A stretch of DNA of 64,000 nucleotides, taken from assembly GCA_014904845.1 (NCBI GenBank), contig MU119235.1, positions 68,138 through 132,137 of the forward strand, read 5' to 3'. The stretch is from Acephala macrosclerotiorum (taxonomy: Eukaryota; Ascomycota; Leotiomycetes; Helotiales; Mollisiaceae). A model generated the notes under the pieces. The model had not been told where the DNA came from, did not search any database, and saw nothing but the letters and a program-made list of their open reading frames with translations. This document shows positions 33,890-47,341 of this stretch, in pieces; positions within the stretch are counted from its first letter, which is position 1, and every line of letters starts with the position of its first letter. Both the position numbers and the translations under genes were made by a program.

Positions 33890-35497
33890 ATGAGAGGAAG
33901 AACACTGGCTCGTGGAGCCGCAATCTGCGCAACATGGACACAACTCACCTCCGCCATAAGTCTCGACATCACATCCCCATGTTCGTCCCATTTCTATTAC
34001 CTCTTGTCCCCTCCATGCCAAACTCATACTAACAAAGTACTTCCTCCAGCATCAATCAAATCAGCGGCCAGCACCGTAGCCTACGGCATGATGAAATACT
34101 ACACCGGCAACAACACCGGCGACAACCCAGGCAACCTCCCCTCCCCCTACTACTGGTGGGAAGCCGGTGCCTGCTTCGGCACCATGGTCGAATACTGGTA
34201 CTACACCAACGATACATCCTACAACCCGACCGTCACCGCCGCCTTGCTCTCCCAGGTCGGAACCAACGATGATTACATGCCTGAGAACCAGACGAAGACA
34301 GAAGGGAACGACGATCAGGGTTTCTGGGGAATGGCGGCTATGTCTGCGGCGGAAATGAACTATCCAAATCCACCGGCTGATGAACCGCAATGGTTGGCAT
34401 TGGCGCAGGCGGTGTTTAATGAATATGTTTCTAGATGGGATGATACGACATGCGGAGGTGGACTACGATGGCAGATCTTCACTTGGAATAATGGATACAC
34501 ATACAAGAACTCCATTGCTAATGGATGTTTCTTCAATCTGGGAGCGAGGTTGGCACGATATACGGGGAATCAGACGTATGCGGATTGGGCGGAAAAGGTG
34601 TGGGATTGGGTGGAGAATGTGGGGTTGATGAGTGACTATATTGTGTATGATGGGACGAGTGATACGACGAATTGTTCAAGTATAGATCATTTGCAGTTTA
34701 CGTATAATCAGGGGATTTATCTTTTTGGGGCGGCGATAATGTATAACTACGTACGTCCCTTTTCCCTTTCCCCTCCCCATCCATCAATCCTCTCCTTTCA
34801 AAAGGAGTTCAAAAGGCTAACAGTTTATATAGACAAACGCCTCCTCAACCTGGCACACCCGCCTCTCCGGCGTCCTCAACGGCACCTCCGTCTTCTTTAA
34901 AAACGACATAATGTACGAACAAGCCTGCGAAGACGTAAACACCGTCGGAACCTGCGACACCGACCAACAATCCTTCAAAGCCTACCTGTCCCGCTGGATG
35001 GCCGCTACCTCAAAACTCGTTCCTTGGACTAGCAGTTATATAACCCCATTGTTACAGGCGAGTGCGAAGGCGGCGGCGGCTCAGTGTGATGGTGGGACGG
35101 ATGGGACTACGTGTGGGGAGCATTGGACGGCTAATAGTACTTATGACGGGATTTACGGGTTGGGGCAGCAGATGAGTGCGCTTAGTGTTATCCAGGTTTG
35201 TTTTCCCTCCCCTTCTATCTGTTCTCCCTTCCCTGGGCCAATTTTCGGATTAGAACTCGTGCTAACAAAACCCCCAAGTCAATGCTCATAGATGATGCCC
35301 CCGAACTAGTAACCAACACCACCGGCGGAACCTCAGTCGGAAACTCCAATGCTGGCACCGGCTCCACAACCTCCAGCACCACAGGAACAGTCATCACTCC
35401 TGCTACCGGAGCCGACAAAGCAGGAGCTGGCATTCTAACCGTCCTTGTTCTATCTGGTGTCCTGGGCGGAATTGGGTTTATGGTTATAGGGTCATGA
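33890..35497 (+). CDS. GPI-anchored GH76 mannanase-like protein (Dfg5/Dcw1 family)
   Basis: Four exons: 33890-33980, 34050-34750, 34833-35195 and 35279-35497, about 457 residues. A signal peptide ([20 protein letters not shown]) leads into ISLDITSP and [17 protein letters not shown], the conserved start of fungal Dfg5/Dcw1 proteins. Also present are [36 protein letters not shown] (containing the paired catalytic Asp of GH76) and [19 protein letters not shown]. The C-terminus is Ser/Thr/Gly-rich and ends in a hydrophobic helix ([18 protein letters not shown]), a GPI-anchor signal. Members cross-link GPI mannoproteins to the cell wall at the plasma membrane. Introns have CTAAC branch sites; donor 1 is the weak GTTCGT. 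Intron 1 (69 nt) is in frame and stop-free, so retention would add 23 residues. Confidence 0.93.
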
Positions 35498-37663
35498 CTT
35501 GAGAATGGAAAGAAGGGATGGTATGATGTGCTTGATTTAGGGGAACTGCACCGAAGTGCGACGAATATTTGATTCCGTTAGTGAGTGGAGGTAGGGAGAC
35601 TTTGTTGATATGAAGAGGAGAGAGAAGGAGGGATGTATATACTAACCGCAGATACGGCGGCATTTGTTTTGTTACATAGCAGGTGGAGTTCTGGGGCGTT
35701 TTCTTTGTATCCAGGTCATGTTGACATATTATTTTGAATACAATTTCATATTTCTAAAGTCTCTATCTCATGGTGAATCCCATATTCTTATGAACGGCAT
35801 GCATCTGAAGTTTTGAAGGTAAGTGTCGATCTATATCCTATGGAATTTGATAGATAGCTAATACTTGGCAGACAATTAACATTCTGCTCACTCGCACCGC
35901 GGGCTTCCACAATCCAACGTTTTGAGAACACTGGAGAGCGGAATCCCTTAGTCCGCCCCGCTCCGCGACAGCCGTCCTCGCCGCTTGTCCTCCTCTCTAC
36001 ATGTTTCCGCTACCAACACAACTCCCTCCCCTCCCTTCAGCAGCACCAGCCAGCCTCCTACATCTCACGTTCCTTCTGTGCCTCCGCTTGTTGTCTTTCT
36101 CTTACAGCCCTGGACTCATAAGAGTGCCTCCAAACTTGACAGCCAAAATAGCGGTAGCCGTACTATCAAGATAGATGAGTCCTCCCTTATACCAATCATC
36201 AAAACCGTAAGTAAGCAAAAATTCTACCGGTAGATATTGAGAGAAGCGGTGCCACGGGAAGAGGCTTGGTAGCTGAGCTGCGTGTTTATTCTATTATCCC
36301 TCCCAATTCAGGCCATCGTAAGGCGAGTCGTCGTCGCTGCTTCAATAATCGCAGAACTCGTTTGGAGGAGCGGACGGCTTCGCTGCCATTGAGGGGGTAG
36401 AGAGGGAGCGGTGTTGCCTGACCGAGAGAGAGAGAATCTTTCTTTCCCTTCATTCCGTCCTCGTTATGGACACGACGTACCTTGACGATCTTTTCATCGA
36501 GGTCATCAGACTTTCAGGTTGCATACCGTACGTTATGAATTGTATCCGTTGACTCTCCGGTCTAGAAGACTGAATTCCGATTCTCGATTTGATCAATATC
36601 CAAGCCCAATCGCTAATCGACATGGAAGTGTTCCCGCTTAGAGTCTCTGCAAGAACGGAAGGACCCTGCCTGACCCCTGAGAGTATTGTTACTACGACGT
36701 TGAGAATACCAAGCACATCGCAAGGTGGCTAGTTAGGGTTCTTGACAAGAGCAAGTACTGCAGCGACAGGACTTCAAGGCACAGATCGTGGGGATGCTGC
36801 TGGTCCATTGGGCCTTGGGAGGAGCATTTAATGTCAAGGAAGTTGCGAGACGACTCTAGTGGAGTCGGTAGAGGAGCGGAGGGGGATTGGCGGGAAGGGA
36901 GGACACGACGAGAGGTAGAGAAGGGAGCGCTCCTCGTCACCAGCAAAAGAGGGGAGATCACGGAGAAAGAAAGCCCCGAAATTTTCCCTTCAGAGCGATC
37001 ATCTTAGTTGGGATTTAGGAGTACGAAAGGATGCAATCTAGTGGGCTTCCGTGGCACAATTGATCAACGATCACTGTATCTCAACTACTTACTAACACAC
37101 TCACTCACTCATTATCTTATCTTATACCTCTTCATCTTATCACCAAACATAAAAACACACAAAGACATCATATTCCATCCCTCACTCAAACTACTAGTTA
37201 AGTTCAGGTATGATATCAACCTCTAACCCTACGCTCTCGCTCCAAAATTTTGATTTGCTAGCCAAAATCCACCCTTGGCCATTTCTTTCCATGGCCATTT
37301 GTGGATTATAAGTGAAGTGAAAGTCCCTTCCTTTCGCTCTGGAAGCGCCTGGCGCCAATGCCATCGAATCGTTGCATCATTAGAGAAAAGCTCAGTTCCG
37401 TTTGTTCGTTGCCCTTTACCTTTGATCTCTTATCTTTCTGCCTGCCTGCCCCGTAATCTGACATGATGTCCCTCCCAGTTCTCGAGTCGCCGTGCACATT
37501 ACTACCGACAAATTTGCCACCCACACATTTTGGTTCTCGGCTTGGTTCTGGCCCCTCGTGCCTCATTTTGCCATCGTCCTTGCCGCACTTACTCCACAAT
37601 CATCCTCCACAGTCTATCATCAATTCTCACATCACGGCCCATTCGCAAACAAAAAGCTTACCC
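35498..37663. other. Intergenic between convergent genes
   Basis: About 2.2 kb between the 3' ends of the GH76 and WC-1 genes. Short motif-free open frames, many GT/CT-rich stretches and no recognisable gene. Confidence 0.45.
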
Positions 37664-40600
37664 TTAAACACCCCTCTCATCCTTCTCATCAATATTCGTA
37701 ATCCCCCTCTGTCCCCCCTCCCTAAACCCCAAACTCGGCTTATGAACTGGCATACTCTCAACCGTACTTCTTCCTCCCAAACTCCCTGGAACAGCCGCTC
37801 CATTCCCTTTAACATTCCCCACTTTCCCCTCTTTATTCAAATTCAGGTTCGGGTTTAGAATTTGACCGGAGGGGTCGGATGATTTGCCTTGAGAGACTTC
37901 TTGTTGGAGGGGGGAGGAGTGGGCGGACGAGGTGGAGTTTGGTTGTGATTGTTTCTCGCCGCCGCGGTTGGAGGTGCGGGGGGAGACGCGGCCGGTCTGT
38001 TCAGAGAGAAGGAAGAGTTAGTTGAGGGGTCTTGGGGTTTTGGGGTGAGATGTGGATGGGTGATAGGAAAATTTAAAGTGGTGGAGGTCGGTATGCTGAC
38101 TTTGGCATGGGAGGCGACATTGAACGGGACAGGGCAGGGCAGAGCAGACATCGCAGGGCAGACAAAGGTGGCAAGGATTATGTTGACGGTTGAGCAATAT
38201 ATGCCGATATAGCGTCGATTAGATGAAGGACAGCAACACGCAAATTTCGAAGTAATACGGCATCTTGCCTCGTATCTTCATCCCTCGCCAGGATAGATTA
38301 TCGCTAGCCGAGTACTGTTGTAGTTGATATACTGATGAGTCGAATAGAAATCGAAAAATGCGAAAAATAGCACACTAGAAAGCAACCGCGATGTTTGGTG
38401 TAATGTAAGGGTTGTCGTCAACCCTAGATTTAACTTCGAGACGTTGAAGAGTCTGACTGGGACCAGCCCTTTGTTTGTCGGATGGTGCCACTGTTCTCAG
38501 AATTATTGCGACTCACCTGTTTAGCCCATCTTAGTCCACAACTATTGCAGAGATCTCGTTGCCCGCTCGGTCCTCGGCGCCATTCTGGTGTCACTCTCGT
38601 ATGGCAATTTGCACAATCCCGTGCTGGGTTATTGCCCTTACGCCGCTTCCGCTTTTTCTTGTTTGAGATGAGAGCCGCCAATTCCTCGGCCAGTAGACGA
38701 TTGCTTTTCTCCATCTGTCGAAGCTCGAATTGCCAACTTGTACACCGTGTTGTCTTAAGCTCATTGAATATGTTGTCTTCTGAAGCAAGTGCAAGATCTT
38801 GCGAGCCGATAGGCAAGCCAGAGCCTCCAGCTTGACTGACAACTCCGGCAACAGCAGCGCTAGAGTTGGTTGTTGCCAATTCCTGAGACATATTCGAGAG
38901 GTTCGATGGGACTTTTGACAGGTTCGAAGGAACACTCATCGGTGTCGACTCTTCAGAAAACTGATCCATCCGCATCATTGGACTCATGGAGCTTCCGCTA
39001 TTGGGAGTTGTGACAGCAGGCGCAACGTTCCGAGATGACTTGAGCAATCTCGTTTGTGCTACCAAGAATGTAGGCTTTTGTCCTTCAGACGCGTCGCCCG
39101 GGTATAATGTTGTTTGTGCTTGCAAGACCAGACCTTTCCTGTTCAAGATGTCATGCTTGTGAGTAACACGCTTTCCAGTCCTTGCCTTCTCAAGAGATCG
39201 ACCAAACTCAACCCGAGATTCTGCTCGCATTAATGCCTGAACGCTGGTACCGATAAGATCGTCCGGAGAGCGATCCAAAAGTGTTCGGACATTCGACGAA
39301 ACGAATAAGAACATGCCGGACGTTGATAGCTTGGTCCACATTTCGCTTTCGCCAATTCCGCCCGCTGCCTCGATATCACGGCGATGAATAGCATACACAG
39401 GCCGCTCTCTGCCAACCAAAATGATACATTTTCGTCCCTTTCCTTGCTCAACGCATAGAGAGCCGTGACTTTCGAACCATGTGTACCCGCTCTTTTTTCT
39501 CCGAATGCGGAAGACCACGTTTACGGATGCTCCCGTCGAGGTATCTTTCAACTCTCGAGTGACTGGTACAATATCACTGGGATGACAAACCGACGATAAA
39601 GCGGTACCAACTAACTCGGATGCATCGTACTCGAGGACACGGCGACTCGACGGCGACAGGTAGAGGAAGAGACCTTTCAAAGATAAGACGTGAACGACAT
39701 CATCGGTGTTCTCGAGCAGAACCTTGTCCCACATTCGTTTGGTCAACTCGGATTCGGTGTTCGTATTGACAGCTTTCAATACGGTAGAAACGTCATCCCG
39801 ACTCACAGTCTGGCCTCCATCCGCTGGCCGGCGTTCGGGAGGCTGCCAAATGTATTTGGGTAACGAGTCTTGTGAGTAGTCGATAGTATAGTGGCCGCCA
39901 GAATTCTTGCCGCCCTCGAAAGCTGTTGGCTTCACGAGTACATCAACTTGAAACCCAACATAATACTTGATCGACTTGTCGTCTTCTCCAGTAATGGGAA
40001 TCATTGTCAATAAGTTCGTGAAAGGCTGTCCTCCTTTTCGATAATTGATGATACTCCGTTGCGCCTCTTTTCTCTGAGCTATCCTGTTCTTTAGATAGTA
40101 GGCATCGTTACTGTTTGAAAACTTTCTCTCCGCACCGGCCTCTACCTTTCCTTCTGGTGATTGGAGGAAACGACAATTCTGGCCTTTGATTTCATGCTTG
40201 TTGTATCCCGTTAAATGCTCGAAGATGTCTGAGATGTATATGATGGGACAGTCATATTGTGTGACATCGCAAACCACAAATGCGCACGACAGGTCGACCT
40301 TCCCAAGCTCGATCTCAGGGTTCTTTCTCGTTACTACCTTCATGAGAGCTCCCAGCATATCAAAGCCGCTTGTAGAATAGATGCCATGATAACTCGGCTT
40401 GGGTTCCTCCTTGACTACTGGTTCAATCTCATTTGGCTGTGATAGTACGAGAGCTTGGTCTGTTGGCATAGAAGTATTGAACGATGCTTCTGGGGTTGGT
40501 AATGGTTGAGGTATGCTCGTTGCGACTGGGGACGCATATGAAGCCATGTTCTGGTTCATGTTCATGGTTGTTGGTGAGTTGACAGACGCGCCATCAGTGG

Positions 40601-41393
40601 CAGGAATATTTGACATATTCGGTATACCTTCGTTGCTTGTCTCAACATGACTACTATTGCGGCGTGGAGGATGGGCTTGACCCATGTTCGCTTGCATCAT
40701 GTAATCAGGCGGTATTGATTCCATGTTCATATTCGGAGGTCCATACTGCTGTGTGAATTGAGTCGGTGAGAACATGTTCATAGCGTTGGAGTTCATAACG
40801 TTCGGATCCTCTTCAGACATTGCCTCCATGCCCATGGGAGCGTAGCCCAACATGTTTCCCATCATATCCGAAGACATTGTAGAGTATGGAGAATTCGTGT
40901 TTATCGTGAGAGAGCCTTGTCTTTGCATGGGAGATGAGAAGCCCATCGGTTGGCCTGCCATGCTCATAGCTCTCGACATGTTAGACATATCGGGGAATCC
41001 AGTAGCCATGTCCAATTCTCCTGCAGACTGTCGACGCATATTCGGATCGTTTGGTGCTGTTGGAGACTGACCGAATTGAAAGCCGTTCAAGTTCCCGTTT
41101 CCAGAACCAAATTCCATCATCGAGGATCTGCGATCTATGTCTTGATTCCCATAGCCTTGTGGTATGCTCTGCCGCCTCATCTCGTTATTATTCTGCATTA
41201 TGATGTCGTCTAGCGAGTCCCCGCCACCCATCATACCCGTCATATCCATCGTGCCATCGTCCACTTGTGCTCCGGACGCGTTGGGCACGATCGACATGCT
41301 CGAGGTGCGGGAGGGTGCATTTCGACTCCTTCGTTGCGCAACCTGTCGCTGCAGGTCCTCCTGCGAATACTGCGTGCCGAAGAAGTTATTCAT
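37664..41393 (-). CDS. wc-1: White collar-1 blue-light photoreceptor and GATA-type transcription factor
   Basis: Two exons, 41393-38517 and 37996-37664, about 1069 residues. The long open frame starts at a GTG, but the ATG at 41393 (MNNFFGTQYSQEDLQ) matches the family start. The LOV domain (about residues 360-483) has GQNCRFLQ with the flavin-binding Cys at about 407. Two more PAS domains follow (about 545-640 and 680-760). A basic patch KKRKRRKGN precedes the GATA finger CANCHTRVTPEWRRGPSG...CNSCGLRWAKQ. At KQ the sequence enters a GTGAGT donor, and a 520-nt intron ends at TTCTCTCTGAACAG. The last exon opens TGRVSPRTSNRGG, the known WC-1 continuation. WC-1 pairs with WC-2 in the nucleus to drive light and clock genes. 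The N-terminus lacks the poly-Gln of Neurospora. Confidence 0.95.
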
Positions 41394-42592
41394 GGTCCCA
41401 ACATTAGCCCGGTCCTTCTTCCTCGACCATCGATGTGAAGAAATCACAGGGAAGAGTCATGAGAATCTCCGGCCTAGGTGATCCGCAAGGATATCATCGA
41501 TGTGAATTTTAGGTTCTGTCGTTGGTTGCACGTCCCCCGCCGTGTCATTCAGCAGTCTGCTACACGCAGATGATCCGGACTCGAGTAACGTTTCGCCGCA
41601 GGGGGAGTCGTATAATGGGAATTGTTCTCCGGTGTTTGTGCTACCCTATCGCCACGGTCAGGCCTTCGAAGGATCTTAGGGTCTGGGGAGCGGTGCACGG
41701 CCGTTCACAGCTCCTTGTATCTAGACTTATCGACTCGGAGAAAGCTCTCAAGAGACTTGGGAGGCGGGGCTGAACGAAGTGTAGTTGGATTTGTCTCCTG
41801 CAGGGCAGTGAGACAGCGACGGAGGCGGCTTGAGTGCTTTTTTGGACGAAAGGTTTGTTCTGTGAAGAAGTTGTTGATTCGACAATCGAAATCGCTTGCT
41901 ACTTGCCGACGTCGTACAACAGCACTGGAACGTGCTAGCCTCTTTGCTGGGACTGTCGAGGAGTCGTCGGGTCGTTTCTTCTGTCTCGCTGGCGATGAGT
42001 ATCGCGACAGAGGGTGGTGGTTAATGTGAAGTCTCGAGTAGAGCTAACCTACGAATTTAAACTAAGTCTTAATTACTGATGATCGGAACCGGAGCGGCCT
42101 CCCCTCGACCTAGTACGCCAATGAAAATAGCTAGGAGTCCCCGCTATTTTGTGGATCTTTGGAACTATGGAGCCGACCGAGGCGTGAAACTGGAACATCG
42201 AATTCAAGAATACCATCCTCGACCAGACGCCAATTGCATTAACCATTTCACCACCGAAACCACGGCTTCACTTGCACGGGACGCGTTGCTCTATAAAGAA
42301 TTATTTGTGAGTACGAAGTGCATAAAATGGCCTGAACAATGGCCACAACAACGCCACAAGATTTGCCACCCGCATTGTGTCAAGCCCGGCACACTTCTCC
42401 ATCAGATCAGATTGTCGCTATGCTAAAATGATGTCCAGCCAGCCCTGGCATCCGCCCCAGAAAACAAAGGAAATATGAAGGAGGAGTCGTGCGAATGTGG
42501 TATCAAATCGTTCTATCATCAATCTTGTGCCCTCCCAATTCCCATGAAGTGCCGCCGTCCTTGTGCAGCTATTCTACCCCGTGAAGATTGAT
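41394..42592. other. WC-1 upstream region
   Basis: About 1.2 kb between the 3' end of the importin gene and the WC-1 start, both on the minus strand. It must hold the wc-1 promoter and leader. A 115-codon plus frame from an ATG at 42079 has no motif. Confidence 0.45.
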
Positions 42593-45500
42593 CTAACCGA
42601 AAAACTGGCGAACAATCTGCTGTGTTTCCGGAGGAAGTTGCTGCAGGAGTGCAGATGCATCGATACCTGCACCTTGGAGGAGAGCCTTGGCAGCTGCAAC
42701 AATTCTTGTGGCAGTTTGGCCTTGCAATGTCTCCGCCTCCAGAGCTTGAGTGATGAAAATGAAGACTTTGCCAGCTTGCGAAACAACAGCGGGGTTTTGT
42801 CTATTGATGTTAGTAGAGCTTTTGGTGCATGTGGGACTGGAAACTTACTGATCGATAAGCTGCGCAAGATAGGCGTAAGCATACGGAGCCGCCTCCTCAT
42901 CGTTCACAACTGGCAGAGTATCAATCCACTGCGCAATGACTTGTTGTTGATTGGGCACACTCGAAGGGCTGTAGTGCAGGACTTTCGCAATGGCTGCACA
43001 GGCGTTCTCAGTTGCGTACACATCATCATCCCCTCGTGCATTGGGGAATTGTGTGACTTGGAATAGCAATTCTGTTGCTGGGCCAAGAAATTGTGACCAT
43101 TGCGGTCCACCTTTATGGGCAGCGACACCGATACCATACGCAGCTGCCTGCCGATTTGCTGGAGCTTGGTCTCTGCAACCTGCAATAAGTGGCTCAACGA
43201 TGTAGCTGTTGTACTTGAAGCTCGCCTCACCACAGAACTCAAGAACATCATCCATGATGCACAGGCCCCATTGTCGCTGAGTTGGATCCGCGCTCTTTAG
43301 GAACTGTTCATAAGTGGCATGAAGACGTTCCCAAGCTGGAAGAAACGAGACGCCATGATTCTTGAAGATACAGTGGTAGGCCTTGTTCATATCGGAAAGA
43401 AGTGTTTGATCGTCTTCGATGGCGAATAGCATGTCTTCCGATTCCTCTTCACCCTCCTCTTGACCACCCTCTTCTCGCTCCTCGGCTCTGTTGGCAACTC
43501 TGTCTTTGTAGTCTTCCAGGGCGGAATGTGCCGAATCGATGAAGGTCTCCATGTGTTGCTGGGTAAGGCAATTCTTGCCCATCACCTCGACGGACTCATA
43601 GAAACACTGATACATCTCCGCGAGGGTATCGATTGCCGGCTCGGCACTCAGAACCTCCAGCAACTTTTCGATCGTGCCATTCCAGAGGGCTCCTAGCTGT
43701 TGTGATGGGTTTCCGAATGCCTTCTTGTAGGAATTCAATAGTTGTGGCACACACTTGGCTGATACCACACGCACAGGATCATGGAAAAAGAATGCAAGGC
43801 CGGGCAACGCGATCTTCTCCATGACTTCAGCAACATATGGGGCGAAGGCGCCTTCTAGTACTTGTGCGTAGACCACAAGAAGCTCGATGGCCATATGCTT
43901 ATCATCAAGAGTGCTAGTTTTGATACCGATAACCTTGCCTTTGAGAGGCACGAGCTCCCAGCCTTCCTCCTGCTGGACTTGTTCGACTTGCTCTTCATCG
44001 TCCAAGAGTTGAATATCAGCCTTGGCACTGGCTAACTCCATGAGCGGCGGCATGACAGCTGGTAGGAAGGGGAGGAAGCCCGATCCGAGGACTCTGCACA
44101 TACGACCCCAACAGTGCATCAAATATTGTGCCTGTGGATCATCGGGATCTGTGATGCTCTGTTGGATGCTAGCCAGGAGTTGCACCAGATTCATGGCGTC
44201 GTTACCCAATCTCTCTTTTCCAACAGCTAGGGCAATAAGCGTAGCGCATTCCATTGCCTTCGCTCTCAGAAGTCGTAGCTCTTTCGTATTTTCTTGCTGA
44301 AGGACTGAGAAGAGAAGAGGCATCAGGGTGTCATAGTATTTTGAGAATGCAGCCTCAGCAGAGTCAGCAATAGTCGCGATTGTTGATAAAGCTTGTTCCT
44401 GGACGTATCTCTTTGGGCTTTGTAGCAGTTGGAAAAGATGTGTCAGAAGATCGTCTAGGTACGGTTCGAGGATGTGCTTCTCGGCTTCTTCGCAGAAGTT
44501 GACAAGAGCCGCGGCGGCATGGGCTTGAACTCGGGGTTCTGGTGAGTCGAGCACCGGAATAATCGCGGGAACCACGATCGAATGATATTTCTCCTGCATT
44601 GTTCCCGCAAAGTCGGTACTCATTTGGCCAAGCGCATTGCAACCGGCCCATCGAACCCGAGGATGGGGATCACGAAGGGCAGGAACAACGAGATCGAGAA
44701 CCTGATTAAGCTCGCCAACCATCAGCTCTCTGCAGCCTTCAGAAATAGCTGAGATAGCCATGAGAGCTGCGTGTCGATCGCGCCAAGCATCGGAATTCAT
44801 CATCCTAGGGAGCCAGCTGAAGGTCGGTGCTAGAATAGTTGAGCCTCCAAGTTTATTGGCCAGCCTATCCATACATTGCTCGCCGGCTACATGGTTGAGA
44901 TCACTCTCTTCAGGGTCCATCTGTTGGAGGTTAGCAACAGTGAAACCTTTTTCATCGAAATAAAACACTTACATCATCAGAGGCATTCCATTCAGACGCA
45001 TCTTCATCATCGACGCCAATGTCGGTCATTAAGCTCAGACATTGCGTGATCATGTCATTCGTGTAGGTAGGGTCCTTCTTGACCATCGCAGGAGCGTAGT
45101 CCGCGAATGTTGCCATAAGCTCTAGAGCGTTTTGACGAGCTTGGTCGTTTAGCTCCTTGTCCTGAATGACCGAGATACTGAAAGCGACCAAGTTGTGGAA
45201 TAGTGGACGGAACATTTTAGGGGCAACTTCTGCAAGGTCAATTAGAGAGACCAAAGCTCTTGTCAGCTCCTCCGACTCTTGCTTTTCCTTCAAGGGTGGC
45301 AGGATGTTGAGGACTTCTGGGATGAGGGCATAGTATTTTTGTTGGCTCTTCTTGTTGATACTTCTGAAGAAGGATGCAAAGGCTTCCATGGCTGCTAGGC
45401 GGACCTGTGTGGGTAAGCAGCAGCAAGAGTTGTGGAATCTTAAATACGCACCGAAACATCTTCATCCTTAAAGCCCTTCGTAAAGGCAGAAAGTACTGTA

Positions 45501-46145
45501 TCTTCATGTTGTTTCTCAATGATGCCTGGAGTCGTGGAGAATATTCTATACGCGATTTCACGTTGTCCAACTTGTTGTGATATACTCAAGTTGAAGAGCA
45601 CACCTAGAATTTCCGGCCATTGTGACTCTGATACATGTTAGTCGACTCCATGCATAACATGACCAACCATGAAAATACGTACTGCTATCAGAATATTCTC
45701 TTGCGATTTCGGCAACTGCATCACCAATCTTGTTCCGTACAGGACTCGATGTTTCTGTACTTAGTGCCTCGAGAAGCTTCGATCTGATCGCATATCCTTG
45801 CTCTTGTGGTAGTGAAAGAAACAATTCCACGGTCTGGTCGTTTGGGAGTTTTCGAGACTTTGAGGCTATCCGCCGAAATATCAAAGCAGCAAATGAACGT
45901 GTCTGCGCAGGCAGAGGAGGTCAGTAGTGGATCGGCGCGAATGTATTCCGGGGCGTTCTCACCGTGGGATCGTTAGAGCTTTGAATTTGTTCGACTAGGC
46001 CCATCAAAAGCATCTCAGGCTTTGTTGTAGTCCAGTTGTTTGCTAGATGTTCCTCTGCTTGCGATCTAACGCTATTGTCGGCTGATTGCAGAGCATCGAG
46101 TAGCTGCGTAAGCTCATTATGCACATCCGCGGGGAGGACCGACAT
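42593..46145 (-). CDS. kap121: Importin subunit beta-3 (karyopherin Kap121/Pse1)
   Basis: Six exons: 46145-45963, 45902-45683, 45627-45452, 45404-44973, 44920-42849 and 42800-42593, about 1096 residues, the usual length for Kap121. It starts MSVLPADVHNELTQLLDALQ and continues VRSQAEEHLANNW and TRSFAALIFRRIASKSRK, the typical N-terminal HEAT repeats and importin-beta N domain. HEAT repeats run throughout (for example PHPRVRWAGCNALGQMS and SPEPRVQAHAAAALVNF, the Ran/cargo-contact region). An acidic loop (EEREEGGQEEGEEESEDM) lies near residue 880. The small last exon gives the family C-terminus GIDASALLQQLPPETQQIVR. The protein imports ribosomal proteins, histones and other cargo in exchange for RanGTP. 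All introns are GT-AG. Confidence 0.95.
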
Positions 46146-47341
46146 CTTGCCGGATTCGCAGGAGTGAGTAGAACGGTTTGAGGTTTCGAGGCAGGACGGG
46201 ACTTATGCGAAAGCAAAATTTGAAAGTCGACCGACGAGGATGCGCAATGTGGGCTTCGAAATCACTGCTCGTATTCGCTGAAGGATTGTCAGCTAAGCAA
46301 AGATGGGCTTCAAAATAGAAGGAAGCAAGAGCTGGCGCGCGATGACTTAGGAGTACCTTTGTCTTCGAATCAAGGCGGCGCGCGGTGTAGCGACTAGATC
46401 AATGAATACTGAATTTCCTCGACCGCAGAATCTTCATGGCAGGATACAGGTAAATCTGTTCAAATCCTTGCGCAACGAGTATGCGATGGCGAAGCAGTTG
46501 GCGACGAGTAGAAGTGGTTGTCGTGTTGTGTCTTGGATCTCGAAAACGCGTTGTGGAGGGGTTAAAAAAGTTGTGGTTGATGAAGTGGAGAGCCGCCATT
46601 GGGCCATTTTTAACTTCGCGTAAATCACGGTACCCCAGTCGAGAATAAAATGTCAAATATACAAACAATTTCGAGATCATTTTGTGGTACTTTTGAAGGC
46701 TATTCTATTCTACTCTTGGGATGCTTTGGTTCGGAAGGCAATTTAATTCGACAAATTTTGTTAGTTTAGAAGGAGCTTAAGAGGTTGAAGTTTCCTATCA
46801 GGAAAGGCCTCGAGACCCCTCGCTAGCTAGCACATAGGTACTCGTATCAGTGTCAATGACCCAGGCCATGCTGACCATTAGTTATCAATTTTTCTGAGAT
46901 GGCTCTCTTCTTGGAATAAGACTAAGTGCTTGGAGAGCGACAATGCACCTAGCTAATAGCTAATAATGATAATGAGATAGTTGCCCAAAGTACAATCTGT
47001 AGAGCCTTCCTTTCTTCTACGGCCCACTTGCCGCAAGACCTGTCCTTTATGTCTCCCTCCTGACACCGATTCAAGCTCGAGCAGGCTTGCCACTATGACC
47101 TGATCCAGAGTAACTCCTCAGCCCAAGCTTAGGGAGGATCATGAGCTTGGGCATCACGTGTCACATTCCCGCCTCCTCCAAGTGACGCGAATCTCCAGCT
47201 TCCACCATCTCGTGTTTAGTCCTACTTCATCTCCCCAAATCGCGATTTTCTCCATGAAAGAAGACACCAGAATCTACTCAAGCTTTCGAAACTGCCAATT
47301 GACAAACCTACATACAACTTCATATCGCGGATCAATTTGAG
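46146..47341. other. Intergenic, divergent promoter region
   Basis: About 1.2 kb between the divergent kap121 and sds23 starts. Both promoters must be here. No coding sequence is recognised. Confidence 0.5.

Noticed and set aside
37855..38151. Pro-rich minus frame of 98 codons
   Set aside because: It overlaps the last WC-1 intron and exon in another frame; the WC-1 reading explains the sequence better.
38430..38516. Direct continuation of the WC-1 frame to a stop at 38430
   Set aside because: It crosses a strong GTGAGT donor at the conserved RWAKQ position, and the true family continuation is found at 37996-37664.
41394..41447. Longer WC-1 N-terminus starting at 41447
   Set aside because: The first codon there is GTG; the first ATG is at 41393 and matches the family start.
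42079..42426. 115-codon plus open frame upstream of wc-1
   Set aside because: It starts with ATG but shows no domain or signal and lies in the wc-1 promoter region; not supported.
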